Below are positions 40,835 to 50,037 of a DNA stretch of 50,823 nucleotides, one piece after another (position 1 is the first letter of the stretch; each line of letters opens with the position of its first letter). The notes under the pieces were generated by a model. The model worked only from the letters and a program-made list of their open reading frames with translations, was not told the DNA's origin and made no database searches. The position numbers and the translations under genes were made by a program. The stretch covers positions 1-50,823 of the forward strand of contig CAZMUZ010000014.1 of assembly GCA_964569315.1 (NCBI GenBank). Direction: 5' to 3'. This DNA comes from CADEFF01 sp964569315 (GTDB taxonomy: Bacteria > Pseudomonadota > Alphaproteobacteria > Dongiales > Dongiaceae).

Positions 40835-43009
40835 TCAGCCGCCGATCAGCGCCAGCCACTCCTGCTCGGTGAGGGTGGCGACGCCGAGCGCGGCCGCCTT
40901 CTTCGCCTTCGAACCCGCGTCGGCGCCCACGATCACATAGTCGGTGTTCTTCGAGACGCTGCCGGCCACCTTGGCGCCGAGCTGTTCCGCGCGCGCTTTC
41001 GCCTCGTTGCGGCCCATGGTTTCGAGCGTGCCGGTGAAGACGACGGTCTTGCCGGCCACCGGCGAGCTGCCGAGCCTCGGTGCCTTGTATTCCTCGATCT
41101 CGAGCTCGCGCTCGAGGTCGGCCACCACCTGCCGGTTATGCGGCTCGTCGAAGAAGGCGACGATGTCGTTGGCGAGGGACGGCCCCACGCCCTCGATGGC
41201 GTCCAGATCCTGATAGGCGGGGATCGATTCCGCGAGCGCGAGATTCTCGCCCACTTCGGCGCCTTCGGCGGGCTTCGACTTGCGCGCCTCGCGGATTGCG
41301 GTCGCAATCTCGATCATCGCGTCGCGCCATTTCGGCAGGCTCTCGTAGTGGCGCGCGAGCAGCTTTGCCGTCTGTTCGCCCACCTGCCGGATGCCGAGCG
41401 CATAGATGAAGCGATCGAGCGGCATCTTCCGTCGCGCCTCGATGGCGGCGATCAGCTTGGCGACCGATTGCGACCCCCATCCCTCGCGCGCCGCCAGCTC
41501 CTTCTCGTGACGGTGCAGCCGGAAAATATCGGCCGGCGTGCGTAGCAGCTTGTCTTCCCAGAAGGCCTGGATGTGCTTTTCGCCCATGCCTTCGATATCG
41601 GCAGCGCCTCGGCTGACGAAATGCCGGAGCCGCTCGACCGCCTGGGCGGGGCAGATGAGGCCGCCGGTGCAGCGGCGGACCGCTTCGTCCACCTCGCGGA
41701 TCGCCTTGCTGCGACAGGCGGGGCATTCCTCGGGAAAGACGAAGGGTTTCGAGTCGCGCGGCCGGCGCTTCCTGATCACCTCGACGATCTGCGGGATCAC
41801 GTCGCCGGCGCGCTGCACCACAACCCAGTCGCCGACGCGGATATCCTTTCGCGCGATCTCGTCCTCGTTATGGAGCGTCGCGCGCGACACGACCACGCCG
41901 CCGACCTGGATCGGCTCGAGTTCGGCGACGGGGGTGAGGGCGCCGGTCCGCCCGACCTGGATGCGGATCTCCCTGAGCCGGGTTTCTGCCCGCTCGGCCG
42001 CGAATTTATGCGCGAGCGCCCAGCGCGGCGCGCGGCCGACGAAGCCGAGCCGCTCCTGCCAGTCGAGACGGTTCACCTTGTAGACGACGCCGTCGATCTC
42101 GTAGGGCAGGCTCGCGCGCTTGCCGCCGATTTCATCGTAGAAGGCGAAGAGCTCGGCTTCGCTGCGGCAAAGCCTGGCGAGCGGATTGACCTTGAAGCCC
42201 CAGGCGCCGAGCTGCTTTAGGAAGTCCCCTTGCGTCTTCCACCCGGCTGGCGGCTCGATATCGCCGACCGCATAGGCGAAGAAATGCAGCGGCCGGCTTT
42301 CCGTGATCGCAGGATCGAGTTGTCGAACGCTGCCGGCGGCGGCGTTGCGCGGGTTGGCGAACAGCGCCTCGCCGGATTTCTCGCGCGCCTTGTTGAGCTT
42401 CAGGAAGTCGCCGCGGGTCATATAGACCTCGCCGCGCAGCTCGATCAGCCGCGGTTTCGACGCGCCTTTGAGCGTTTCCGGCAGGTCTTCGATCGTCCTC
42501 AGGTTGCGCGTGATATCCTCGCCGACGCTGCCGTCGCCGCGCGTGGCTCCGAGCGTGAAGACGCCGTCCTCATAGGTGAGGGTCGCCGAAAGCCCGTCGA
42601 TCTTCGGCTCGGCCACCAGCTCGACCGGCTCGTCGGCCGCGAGCTTCAGGAAACGCCGCACGCGTCCGAGAAACTCCGTCACGTCCTCCGGCGCGAAGCC
42701 GTTGTCGAGCGAGAGCATCGGCCGGCGATGGGTGACCTTGGCGAAGCCGGTCGCCGCCGGCGCGCCGACGCTGAGGCTCGGGCTGTCGAGGCGCCGAAGG
42801 TCGGGAAACCGGGCCTCGATCGCCTTGTTGCGACGCACGAGGGCGTCATAGTCGGCATCGGAGATTTCCGGGGCATCCTGCTGGTGGTAGAGCCGGTCGT
42901 GGCGCTGGATCTCGGCGGCGAGCCGCGACAGTTCCTTCGCGGCCTGGCTTTCGGTCAGCGCCTCGACCGGCTTTGCGGTCGGGTCCGGTTTCGCGGCCGG
43001 CTTCTTCAT
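40835..43009 (-). CDS. ligA: NAD-dependent DNA ligase LigA
   Basis: 724 residues with all domains: Ia (LAAEIQRHDRLYHQQDAPEISDADYD), adenylation with the catalytic Lys in VAEPKIDGLSATLTYEDG, OB fold, Zn finger (CPACRSKAIREVDEAVRRCTGGLICPAQ, four Cys; read in segments), helix-hairpin-helix (YALGIRQVGEQTAKLLA, LDAIEGVGPSLANDIV) and a C-terminal BRCT (VAGKTVVFTGTLETMGRNEAK). It joins Okazaki fragments using NAD. It overlaps the recN stop by 4 bases. An N-terminal Lys/Pro tail is extra compared with E. coli (671 residues). Confidence 0.97.
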   Translation of the reverse strand: MKKPAAKPDPTAKPVEALTESQAAKELSRLAAEIQRHDRLYHQQDAPEISDADYDALVRRNKAIEARFPDLRRLDSPSLSVGAPAATGFAKVTHRRPMLSLDNGFAPEDVTEFLGRVRRFLKLAADEPVELVAEPKIDGLSATLTYEDGVFTLGATRGDGSVGEDITRNLRTIEDLPETLKGASKPRLIELRGEVYMTRGDFLKLNKAREKSGEALFANPRNAAAGSVRQLDPAITESRPLHFFAYAVGDIEPPAGWKTQGDFLKQLGAWGFKVNPLARLCRSEAELFAFYDEIGGKRASLPYEIDGVVYKVNRLDWQERLGFVGRAPRWALAHKFAAERAETRLREIRIQVGRTGALTPVAELEPIQVGGVVVSRATLHNEDEIARKDIRVGDWVVVQRAGDVIPQIVEVIRKRRPRDSKPFVFPEECPACRSKAIREVDEAVRRCTGGLICPAQAVERLRHFVSRGAADIEGMGEKHIQAFWEDKLLRTPADIFRLHRHEKELAAREGWGSQSVAKLIAAIEARRKMPLDRFIYALGIRQVGEQTAKLLARHYESLPKWRDAMIEIATAIREARKSKPAEGAEVGENLALAESIPAYQDLDAIEGVGPSLANDIVAFFDEPHNRQVVADLERELEIEEYKAPRLGSSPVAGKTVVFTGTLETMGRNEAKARAEQLGAKVAGSVSKNTDYVIVGADAGSKAKKAAALGVATLTEQEWLALIGG

Positions 43010-44673
43010 TGCGTGCCCGCCATCAGCTTCTCGGCCTGGGCGCGCGCCTCGTCCGTCACCCGGGCGCCGGACAGCATACGCGCGATCTCCTCGCGCCGCC
43101 CGCCCTGGTCGAGCGGTTTGACCGCCGTCCGCAGATTGCCCCTGGCATCGCTCTTCTCGACCCGCCAGTGATGCCGTCCGAGCGCAGCCACCTGCGGCGA
43201 ATGGGTCACGACGATGACCTGAAGCTCGCCCGCGAGCCGGCGCAGCCTTTCGCCCACCGCCGTCGCCGTGGCGCCGCCGACGCCCGAATCGACCTCGTCG
43301 AAGATGAGGGTGGGCAGCGGATCGGCGGCGGCGAGCACCACCTTGAGGGCGAGCATCAGCCGCGAGAGCTCGCCGCCCGAGGCGACGCGGCCGAGCGGTC
43401 CCGGCTCGGCGCCGGGCACGGTCGCGATCTCGAAGGCGACGCGGTCGAGGCCCTGGGCGCCGAACTGGCCTTCCGCCAGCTTCTCGATCCGGGTCCGGAA
43501 GGCGGCGCGATCGAGCTTCAGCGGCTTGAGCTCCGCCGAAACCTTGCGGTCGAGCCGCCCGGCGGCCTTCAGGCGCGCTTCGCGAAGCTTCTCGGCCGCC
43601 GCGATATAGGCGCTTCGCGCCGCGGCCTCCGCGCGGGCAAGCTCGGCGAAGCCGCCCGACTGATCGTCGAGCGATGCGAGCGCCGCCGTCATCTCCGCCT
43701 GCAGCGCCGGCAGGTCCTCGGGCGTGCGGTCATGCTTGCGGGCGAGCGCCCGGAGGGCGAAAAGGCGCTCCTCGATCCGCTCGAGCTTGCCCGGCTCGGA
43801 ATCGAGCTCGGCCAGCAGGCTCTGCAGCAGGTGCAGCGCCTCGGCGAGCTCGCCGGTGCCGCGGTCGAGCGCGGCCAGCACGGGGGCGAGCTGCGCGCCG
43901 GCGCGCTCGGCGAGCCGGTCGAGCCGGCGCTGTGCCTGCGCGATCTGATGGTCGGCGCTGCCGTCGCCCGAAATCAGGTCGCGTGCGGCCGTGATGCCCT
44001 CCAGGAGCTTCTCGCGGTTCATCAGCAGGGTCCGCTGGTCGGCAAGCCGCGGCTCTTCGCCGGCTTCGGGTGCCAGCGCCTCGAACTCGGCGACGGCGTG
44101 ACGCAGGAATTCCTCGTCCCGCCGGGCGCGCGCCAGCCGCTCCTCTGCCGCGACCCGCGCGGCGACCGCCGCCTGCCAGGCCGCCCAGCGCTCCGCCGTG
44201 TCGCGCGTGGGCGCGGCGTGGCCGCCGAACTCGTCCAGGAGATCGCGATGGGTCGCGGTTTCGAGCAGGCCATGCTGCCCGGCCTGGCCGGCGATCTCGA
44301 CGAGGCTGTCGCCGAGCTCCCGAAGTAGCCCGATGCTGATGGGCTGGTCGTTCACGAAGGCGCGGCTGCGGCCGTCCTTGCCGAGCTGGCGGCGAAGCAG
44401 CAGCCGGTCCTCGGTCGGGATGCCCTGTTCCTCGAGCCGCTTCAGCGCGGGATGGGCGGGCTGCAGCACGAATTCCGCCGTGACCGAGGCCTGTTCGGCG
44501 CCGGCGCGGACGAGGCCCGCCTCCGCGCGCTGGCCGAGCGCGAGCCCCAGGGCATCGAGAAGAATGGATTTTCCGGCGCCGGTTTCGCCGGTGAGCACGG
44601 AGAGGCCGGCATCGAAGGCGAGGTCGAGCCGGTCGATCAGCACCACGTCACGGATGGCGAGCCCGACCAGCAT
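43006..44673 (-). CDS. recN: DNA repair protein RecN
   Basis: 555 residues. The SMC-like ATPase has Walker A TGETGAGKSILLDALGLALG near the N-terminus, long coiled coils in the middle (~150-360), the signature RVASGGELSRLMLALKVVL and Walker B LIFDEVDSGVGG, then IVVTHSPQVAALG. RecN organises DNA ends in recombinational double-strand-break repair. It starts 9 bases after bamD and overlaps ligA, so the bamD-recN-ligA genes form one operon. Confidence 0.96.
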   Translation of the reverse strand: MLVGLAIRDVVLIDRLDLAFDAGLSVLTGETGAGKSILLDALGLALGQRAEAGLVRAGAEQASVTAEFVLQPAHPALKRLEEQGIPTEDRLLLRRQLGKDGRSRAFVNDQPISIGLLRELGDSLVEIAGQAGQHGLLETATHRDLLDEFGGHAAPTRDTAERWAAWQAAVAARVAAEERLARARRDEEFLRHAVAEFEALAPEAGEEPRLADQRTLLMNREKLLEGITAARDLISGDGSADHQIAQAQRRLDRLAERAGAQLAPVLAALDRGTGELAEALHLLQSLLAELDSEPGKLERIEERLFALRALARKHDRTPEDLPALQAEMTAALASLDDQSGGFAELARAEAAARSAYIAAAEKLREARLKAAGRLDRKVSAELKPLKLDRAAFRTRIEKLAEGQFGAQGLDRVAFEIATVPGAEPGPLGRVASGGELSRLMLALKVVLAAADPLPTLIFDEVDSGVGGATATAVGERLRRLAGELQVIVVTHSPQVAALGRHHWRVEKSDARGNLRTAVKPLDQGGRREEIARMLSGARVTDEARAQAEKLMAGTQ

Positions 44674-44682
44674 GGGCGCGGA

Positions 44683-45522
44683 TCAGAAGGCGCCGCTGAT
44701 CCAGGATCCCTCTTTCACTGCCGGCTCGAGGTTCTTGTTCGTCAGCAGCGCGTAGGAATCCTGGTACCAGTCGCTGCCGGGGAAGTTGAAGCCGAGCACG
44801 GCGCCAGCGGTCTGGGCCTCTTCGTTCACGCCGAGCGCGAGATAGCATTCGACCAGCCGGTGCAGCGCCTCCGGCACATGCGTCGTCGTCTGGTAGCGTT
44901 CGATGACGGTTCGGAATCGATTGATCGCCGCCACATACTCCTCGCGCCGCTCGTAGTAGCGGCCGATCTCCATCTCCTTGCCGGCGAGATGGTCGCGGGT
45001 CAGGTCGAGCTTCAGCGAGGCGTCGCGGGCGTAGTCGGTATTGGGGAAGCGCGCCACCACCTCGGCCAGGCTCTCCAGCGCGAGCTGGGTGTTCTTCTGG
45101 TCGCGGCCGACGTCGGTGATCTGCTCGTAGTAGCAGAGCGCCTTCAGGTAATAGGCGTAGGGCGCGCTGCGGTGACCGGGATGCAGGTCGATGAAGCGGT
45201 CGAGCCCGATGATGGCATCGTCATATTCGTTGTTCACGTAATGCGCATAGGCCGACATGAGCTGCGCCTGCGTCGCCCAGCTCGAATAGGGATGCTGGCG
45301 CTCCACTTCATCGAACATCCTCGAGGCGTCCTCGAAGCTGCCCGTCTGCATCAGGTCGAATGCCTGGTTATAGAGCACTTCCGGCGGCTGCTCGGGGATC
45401 TTCGGCTTCTCGTCGTCGAGGCCGAGCCAGCTACAGCCGGCGAGCGCCAGCGTCACCCCCAGGATCGCGCCAAGGCGCGGCAACAGGGCGCAGCGCGCCG
45501 CAGCGAGCGATCTTGTCGACAA
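44683..45522 (-). CDS. bamD: Outer-membrane assembly lipoprotein BamD
   Basis: About 279 residues from a TTG codon at 45522. Signal and lipobox are ARCALLPRLGAILGVTLALAGC (read in segments), with lipidated Cys. TPR-like helices follow: EVLYNQAFDLMQTGSFEDASRMFDEVERQHPYSSWA, YVNNEYDDAIIGLDRFIDLHPGH, EVVARFPNTDYARDASLKLD, GRYYERREEYVAAINRFRTVIERY (read in segments). BamD is the essential partner of BamA in beta-barrel insertion. I chose TTG because GGGAG lies 8 bases upstream of it and because a promoter at 45588-45616 would leave almost no leader for the next in-frame start at 45576. Confidence 0.93.
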   Translation of the reverse strand: MSTRSLAAARCALLPRLGAILGVTLALAGCSWLGLDDEKPKIPEQPPEVLYNQAFDLMQTGSFEDASRMFDEVERQHPYSSWATQAQLMSAYAHYVNNEYDDAIIGLDRFIDLHPGHRSAPYAYYLKALCYYEQITDVGRDQKNTQLALESLAEVVARFPNTDYARDASLKLDLTRDHLAGKEMEIGRYYERREEYVAAINRFRTVIERYQTTTHVPEALHRLVECYLALGVNEEAQTAGAVLGFNFPGSDWYQDSYALLTNKNLEPAVKEGSWISGAF

Positions 45523-45587
45523 AAGCAATTCTCCCAAGCCGGCGCGACGGACGCGGTGACGCGCGAGACAACCCAACGGTGGGCCAG

Positions 45588-45616
45588 ACTATAAGGTTGG
45601 GGCGGGAGGCTCTCAA
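45588..45616 (-). promoter_or_regulatory. Promoter of bamD
   Basis: On the minus strand TTGAGA (45616-45611) and TATAGT (45593-45588) with a 17-base spacer, close to the sigma-70 consensus. Transcription would start near 45581, about 58 bases before the TTG start. Confidence 0.7.
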
Positions 45617-45635
45617 GCGCCCCGCAGTCGCAGCT

Positions 45636-46607
45636 TCAGGCGCTGAGCCGGCCCTGGACGGGCTCTGCCGCGCCCGGGACCAGGACGACGATATCGGCCG
45701 GCAGGGGGATCGTCTGCGTCGTCCAGTGCCAGGCCGCGTCGTCGGCGAAGAGCGCCGCCAGGAGGCGGTGATAGAGCTTGTGGCCGGAACGCAGCCCCTC
45801 GAACGCACCCACGATCGGCGCGCCGGCGAGATAGAGATCGCCGATCGCATCGAGGGCCTTGTGGCGGGCGAGCTCGTTCGCGTAGCGGAGCCCGCCGCGA
45901 TTGAGCACCCGCTCGCCCTCGACGACGATCGCGTTGTCGAGCGAGGCGCCGCGTGCGAGGCCGGCGGCACGAAGCTGCTCGGCATCGGTCAGGAAGCCGT
46001 AGGTGCGCGCGCGCGCCAGCTCGTCCTTGAAGTTCTCTTCGCTGACGCGGCCGTCATAACGCTGCCGGGCGATGGCGCAATCGCCATAATCGACCGCGAC
46101 CGAGATGGAGAATCCCTCGGCGGGCGAGAGGGCGGCCCAGCGGTCGCTGTCGCCGACCTCGACTCGCTTGGCGATGCCGATCGCGCGGCGCGGCGCGGCC
46201 TGCTCGCGGATGCCGGCGCATTCGATGAGGAAGACGAAGGGCCAGGCGCTGCCGTCCATGATCGGCAGCTCGCCGGCGCTGACCTCGATGTCGGCATTGT
46301 CGATGCCGCAACCATAGAGCGCTGCCATGGCGTGCTCGACCGTGGCCACCATCACGCCGGCCTCGTTCTGCAGCGCGGTGCAGAGCTGGGCATCGACGAC
46401 GTTGCGCCAGGAGGCGGTCACGCTCGCGTTCTTGCCGGCGAGATCGGTGCGATGGAAGCGGATCCCGGCATTTTCGGGCGCCGGATGGATCGACATGGCG
46501 ACCGTGGCGCCGCTATGCAGCCCGATCCCCGTACAGTGAACGGAGTTACGCAGCGTTTTCTGCCGGATGGTGATCGCCGCGCCGTTCAAGGCGTTATCGT
46601 CGGGCAT
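45636..46607 (-). CDS. lpxC: UDP-3-O-acyl-N-acetylglucosamine deacetylase LpxC
   Basis: 323 residues. Zn and catalytic motifs are present: VHCTGIGLHSGATV, VATVEHAMAALYGCGIDNADIEV (first Zn His), ELPIMDGSAWPFV, and ELARHKALDAIGDLYLAG (second His and the Asp ligand), plus SGHKLYHRLLAALF near the C-terminus. LpxC performs the committed step of lipid A synthesis. The start at 46607 (MPDDNALNGA) gives the standard length; earlier in-frame Mets would add a random-looking extension through the ftsZ terminator. It lies in the conserved ftsZ-lpxC-bamD order. Confidence 0.95.
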   Translation of the reverse strand: MPDDNALNGAAITIRQKTLRNSVHCTGIGLHSGATVAMSIHPAPENAGIRFHRTDLAGKNASVTASWRNVVDAQLCTALQNEAGVMVATVEHAMAALYGCGIDNADIEVSAGELPIMDGSAWPFVFLIECAGIREQAAPRRAIGIAKRVEVGDSDRWAALSPAEGFSISVAVDYGDCAIARQRYDGRVSEENFKDELARARTYGFLTDAEQLRAAGLARGASLDNAIVVEGERVLNRGGLRYANELARHKALDAIGDLYLAGAPIVGAFEGLRSGHKLYHRLLAALFADDAAWHWTTQTIPLPADIVVLVPGAAEPVQGRLSA

Positions 46608-46713
46608 GTCACCGGGCCCAGATCGTCGAGATAGAGATGTGCTAACCCCGAAAAAGGCAGCCTGCACGGCCGCATTGGACCCCCCGAGTCGCTTCAAAGG
46701 TAACGTAAAAAGG

Positions 46714-46753
46714 TGCCCCGGAGCCATCGAATTTCGCCGATGGCGCCGGGGCA
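46714..46753 (-). terminator. Terminator between ftsZ and lpxC
   Basis: A long interrupted stem: TGCCCCGG-A-GCCATCG, loop AATTTCGC, CGATGGC-G-CCGGGGCA. On the minus strand CCTTTTTACG follows. It ends the ftsQAZ transcript and implies a separate lpxC promoter. Confidence 0.88.
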
Positions 46754-46796
46754 TTTTCGAGGAGTTTATGAGGCCGTCACATTCGCAACCGAGGCG

Positions 46797-48608
46797 TCAG
46801 TTCGCCTGCCGGCGCAGGAAAGCTGGAATTTCGAACAGCTCTTCCTCCGCCCGGCTGGCGGCCAGCCGGTCCTTGGCATCGAGACCGGTAAGCCGCTGCT
46901 GGGTGGCGATCTGCGGTTCCGCCGGCTGTGCCGGAGCGGGGGCCGGTGCCTGGACGCGCGGCGCCTGCGCAACCGGCGCTTGCACCGGGGCGGCCGCCCG
47001 CGGTGCCGGCTCCGGCATCTGCGGACGCTGCACCGGTGCGGCCGGCTCGACCGGATCGATCTTGGCCGCCGCCGAGCCGCGCGGCCATACGCCGCTGGTC
47101 ACCCGGGTGAAGAGATTGGGTGGCCGGCGCGGTTCGGTCTGACGCTGCGGTTGCGGCGCCGGCGCCATCATGGCGTGCGACGCAACCGCGGGAGCCGCGT
47201 GCGGCTGCGGCTGCAGCCGCGGGGCCGGCTCCACGGGCGCGGTGGCGACGAAGGGACGATCCTCGGCCGGACGCGGTGCCACCCACGGATGCTGCGGGAC
47301 AGGCTGTGCCGCGACCGGGGCGGTGGCCGCCGGCTGAGACATCGCCGGCTCGCGAACCGGCGGGGTGATCATCGGGCGCGGCTGCGGCGCCGCGACCGGC
47401 TCCGGCCGTTCCGCCACCACCGGCTCCATATAGGCCGGTTCCGGCTGGCGCAGGGCCGGCGCCGCCATCGCGCCCGCTGCCATGCCGCCGCCGGCCATCA
47501 TCACGGCCGGTTGCGGTTCGGGCATCGGCGTGCCGGCACGGACCGCGGTCGCTTCCGCCGGCTCGCGTGCCGGCGTGGTGACGACGCGACCGCCCTTGGC
47601 GACGAGGCTGAGGCCGACCGGGCGCGGCTGCGCCTGGGCGGCGGCTTCGATCCCGGTGGCCACCACCGAGATGCGGATCTTGCCGGTGAGCGTGTGGTCG
47701 AAGGTCGAGCCGAAGATGATGTTCGCTTCGGGATCGACTTCCTCGCGGATCCGCGTCGCCGCCTCGTCCACCTCGAACAGGGTCATGTCCGGCCCGCCCG
47801 TGATGTTGATGAGCACGCCGCGCGCGCCCTTCATCGAGACGTCGTCGAGCAGCGGGTTGGAGATGGCGGCTTCGGCGGCCGCGACCGCACGACGCTCGCC
47901 CTCGCCTTCGCCGGTGCCCATCATGGCCTTGCCCATCTCGCTCATCACCGTGCGGATGTCGGCGAAGTCGAGATTGATGAGGCCCGGCATCACCATCAGG
48001 TCGGTGACGCCGCGGACGCCCGAATAGAGCACCTGGTCGGCCATCGAGAAGGCGTCCGCGAAGGTCGTCTTCTCGTTCGCGATCCGGAACAGGTTCTGGT
48101 TCGGGATGATGATGAGCGTATCGACGTACTGCGCCAGTTCCTGGATGCCGCCATCGGCGAGGCGCATGCGATGCACGCCCTCGAAATGGAACGGCTTGGT
48201 CACCACGCCGACCGTCAGGATGCCGTGCTCGCGCGCGGCCCGGGCGATCACCGGCGCGGCGCCGGTCCCCGTGCCGCCGCCCATGCCGGCGGTGATGAAC
48301 ACCATGTTGCTGCCGGCGAGCTGCTCGATGACCTGCTCGATCGATTCCTCGGCGGCGGCGCGGCCGACGTCCGGACGCGACCCGGCGCCGAGGCCCTGGG
48401 TGATGGTATTGCCGAGCTGGATGCGCCGGCTGCATTGCGACTGGGTCAGTGCCTGCGCATCGGTGTTGGCGACGATGAACTCGACGCCCTCGAGGCTCGA
48501 CAGGATCATGTTGTTGACGGCATTGCCGCCGGCGCCGCCCACACCGATCACGGTGATGCGCGGCTTGATCTCGTAGTCTGTGTTCGGCAACGAAATATTG
48601 AGCGTCAT
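46797..48608 (-). CDS. ftsZ: Cell division protein FtsZ with a long C-terminal linker
   Basis: 603 residues. The GTPase core (~1-320) has IGVGGAGGNAVNNMI, the tubulin signature GMGGGTGTGAAPVIA, and the T7 loop NLDFADIRTVM. The C-terminal domain with GPDMTLFEVDEAA ends near 320. A Pro/Ala/Gln-rich disordered linker of about 260 residues follows, longer than the ~170 of Caulobacter, and then the conserved C-terminal peptide EEELFEIPAFLRRQAN, which binds FtsA. GGAGG precedes the ATG. It is 99 bases after ftsA, and that gap contains a small hairpin. Confidence 0.97.
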   Translation of the reverse strand: MTLNISLPNTDYEIKPRITVIGVGGAGGNAVNNMILSSLEGVEFIVANTDAQALTQSQCSRRIQLGNTITQGLGAGSRPDVGRAAAEESIEQVIEQLAGSNMVFITAGMGGGTGTGAAPVIARAAREHGILTVGVVTKPFHFEGVHRMRLADGGIQELAQYVDTLIIIPNQNLFRIANEKTTFADAFSMADQVLYSGVRGVTDLMVMPGLINLDFADIRTVMSEMGKAMMGTGEGEGERRAVAAAEAAISNPLLDDVSMKGARGVLINITGGPDMTLFEVDEAATRIREEVDPEANIIFGSTFDHTLTGKIRISVVATGIEAAAQAQPRPVGLSLVAKGGRVVTTPAREPAEATAVRAGTPMPEPQPAVMMAGGGMAAGAMAAPALRQPEPAYMEPVVAERPEPVAAPQPRPMITPPVREPAMSQPAATAPVAAQPVPQHPWVAPRPAEDRPFVATAPVEPAPRLQPQPHAAPAVASHAMMAPAPQPQRQTEPRRPPNLFTRVTSGVWPRGSAAAKIDPVEPAAPVQRPQMPEPAPRAAAPVQAPVAQAPRVQAPAPAPAQPAEPQIATQQRLTGLDAKDRLAASRAEEELFEIPAFLRRQAN

Positions 48609-48636
48609 GTACGGCCTCCATTCATGACAGTTAGGG

Positions 48637-48653
48637 CGCCGGTTGATCCGGCG
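48637..48653. repeat. Small hairpin between ftsA and ftsZ
   Basis: CGCCGG-TTGAT-CCGGCG in the ftsZ leader. No T-tract follows; it could shape ftsZ mRNA stability or translation. Confidence 0.5.
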
Positions 48654-48707
48654 TCCGTTCGCACCGGGCTCCCGAGTGGGTTCGGGGTCCGGGTGGTGGG
48701 GTTGATC

Positions 48708-49970
48708 TCAGAAGTTGTCACGGAACCAGTGACCGAGACGGCCGATGAAGCCGCTCGGTTCTCCCTCCCGGCCTTCGCGCCGGTCGGCGCGGGGCAGGTA
48801 GTCGATGGCCTGCTGGGCATAGACAAGAAGCCCGGCGGCGGTGGCGAAGGCGGGGCCGCCGGTGGCTTCGGCGAGACCCTGCACGCGGATCGGGCGGCCC
48901 ATGCGGACCTGCTTGTCGAGCACCAGCGAGGCGAGCTCGCGCACGCCGGCGAGCTGCGAGGCGCCGCCCGTCAGCACGACCCGGCGGCCGGCGATCTTGT
49001 CGAAGCCGCTCTGCTCGAGGCGCGAGCGCACCAGCTCGAAGGTTTCCTCCAGGCGGGGCTGCACGATGCCGATCAGGATCGATTTCGGGATCGTGTTGCC
49101 TTCGACCGCCTCCTCCTCGCCGACCAGCGGGACGTTGATCATGTCGCGCTCGTCGGCGGGCGACGGGATGCAGTTGCCGTAGAGCGTCTTCATCCGCTCG
49201 GCATGGGCGACCGGCGTCGAAAGCCCGCGGGCGATGTCGTTCGTGACGTGACTGCCGCCGACCGGCACGCTGTCGGTGAAGACCACGTTGCCGTCGAAGA
49301 AGACGGAGATGGTGGTGGCGCCGCCGCCCATGTCGATCACGGTCACGCCGAGATCGCGCTCGTCGTCGACCAGCGACGCGAGGCCCGCCGCATAGGGCGA
49401 AACCACGAAGGCGCGGATCTCGAGATGGCAGCGGGCGATGCAGCTCGTCAGGTTGCGCACCGCGCCCGCCTGCGCCGTCACGATATGCATGTCGACGCCG
49501 AGCCGGTCGCCGAACATGCCGCGCGGATCGCGGATCCCGCTCGAGCCGTCGATCGAGTAACGGATCGGGATCGAATGGATGAGGCGCCGTTCGCCGTTGC
49601 CATCCAGAAGATTGCCCTGGTCGAGGATGCGCCGAAGGTCGCCGTCGCCGATCTCGTGGCCGGCGATCTGCACCTCGACGCCGATCATCTGCGAGGCCGG
49701 GTAGCCGCCGGAGAGGTTGACAATCACCTCGTGGATGGTCTCGCCCGCCATCTCTTCCGCCGCATGGACGGCGGCGAGGATGGCGGCTTCCGCCTGCTCC
49801 ATATCGACGACCGCGCCCGCCTTCACGCCGCGCGCGACCTGATGACCGATCCCGGTGACCCGCGGCTTCCCGTCCTCCTCGAGCCGCGCGATGAAGCAGC
49901 AGATCTTTGTGGTGCCGACATCGAGCGCGGCGACGACGCCGTTCCGTGCCGCGATTCTTGGTTTTCTCAT
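48708..49970 (-). CDS. ftsA: Cell division protein FtsA
   Basis: 420 residues of the actin-like FtsA family. Phosphate-1 motif ALDVGTTKICCFIA, the SHS2/1C domain (ADLRRILDQGN equivalent GDLRRILDQGNLLDG), phosphate-2 VTVIDMGGGATTISVFFDG, adenosine motif VVLTGGASQLAGVRELA, and the C-terminal membrane-targeting amphipathic helix FIGRLGHWFRDNF are visible. FtsA anchors FtsZ filaments to the membrane. The start at 49970 (MRKPRIAARNG) matches the family; an upstream in-frame Met at 50021 adds a basic tail that overlaps the ftsQ leader. Confidence 0.96.
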   Translation of the reverse strand: MRKPRIAARNGVVAALDVGTTKICCFIARLEEDGKPRVTGIGHQVARGVKAGAVVDMEQAEAAILAAVHAAEEMAGETIHEVIVNLSGGYPASQMIGVEVQIAGHEIGDGDLRRILDQGNLLDGNGERRLIHSIPIRYSIDGSSGIRDPRGMFGDRLGVDMHIVTAQAGAVRNLTSCIARCHLEIRAFVVSPYAAGLASLVDDERDLGVTVIDMGGGATTISVFFDGNVVFTDSVPVGGSHVTNDIARGLSTPVAHAERMKTLYGNCIPSPADERDMINVPLVGEEEAVEGNTIPKSILIGIVQPRLEETFELVRSRLEQSGFDKIAGRRVVLTGGASQLAGVRELASLVLDKQVRMGRPIRVQGLAEATGGPAFATAAGLLVYAQQAIDYLPRADRREGREGEPSGFIGRLGHWFRDNF

Positions 49971-50037
49971 GGCCCCTGTCTTTCTTCCCCGCTCCCGACG
50001 GCCATCGCGGCCGCGTGACATGCTTCGGATCGCCCGG

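Noticed and set aside
46713..50018. Long plus-strand open frame opposite ftsZ and ftsA
   Set aside because: His/Arg/Asp-rich shadow of two unmistakable minus-strand genes; high GC suppresses stop codons.
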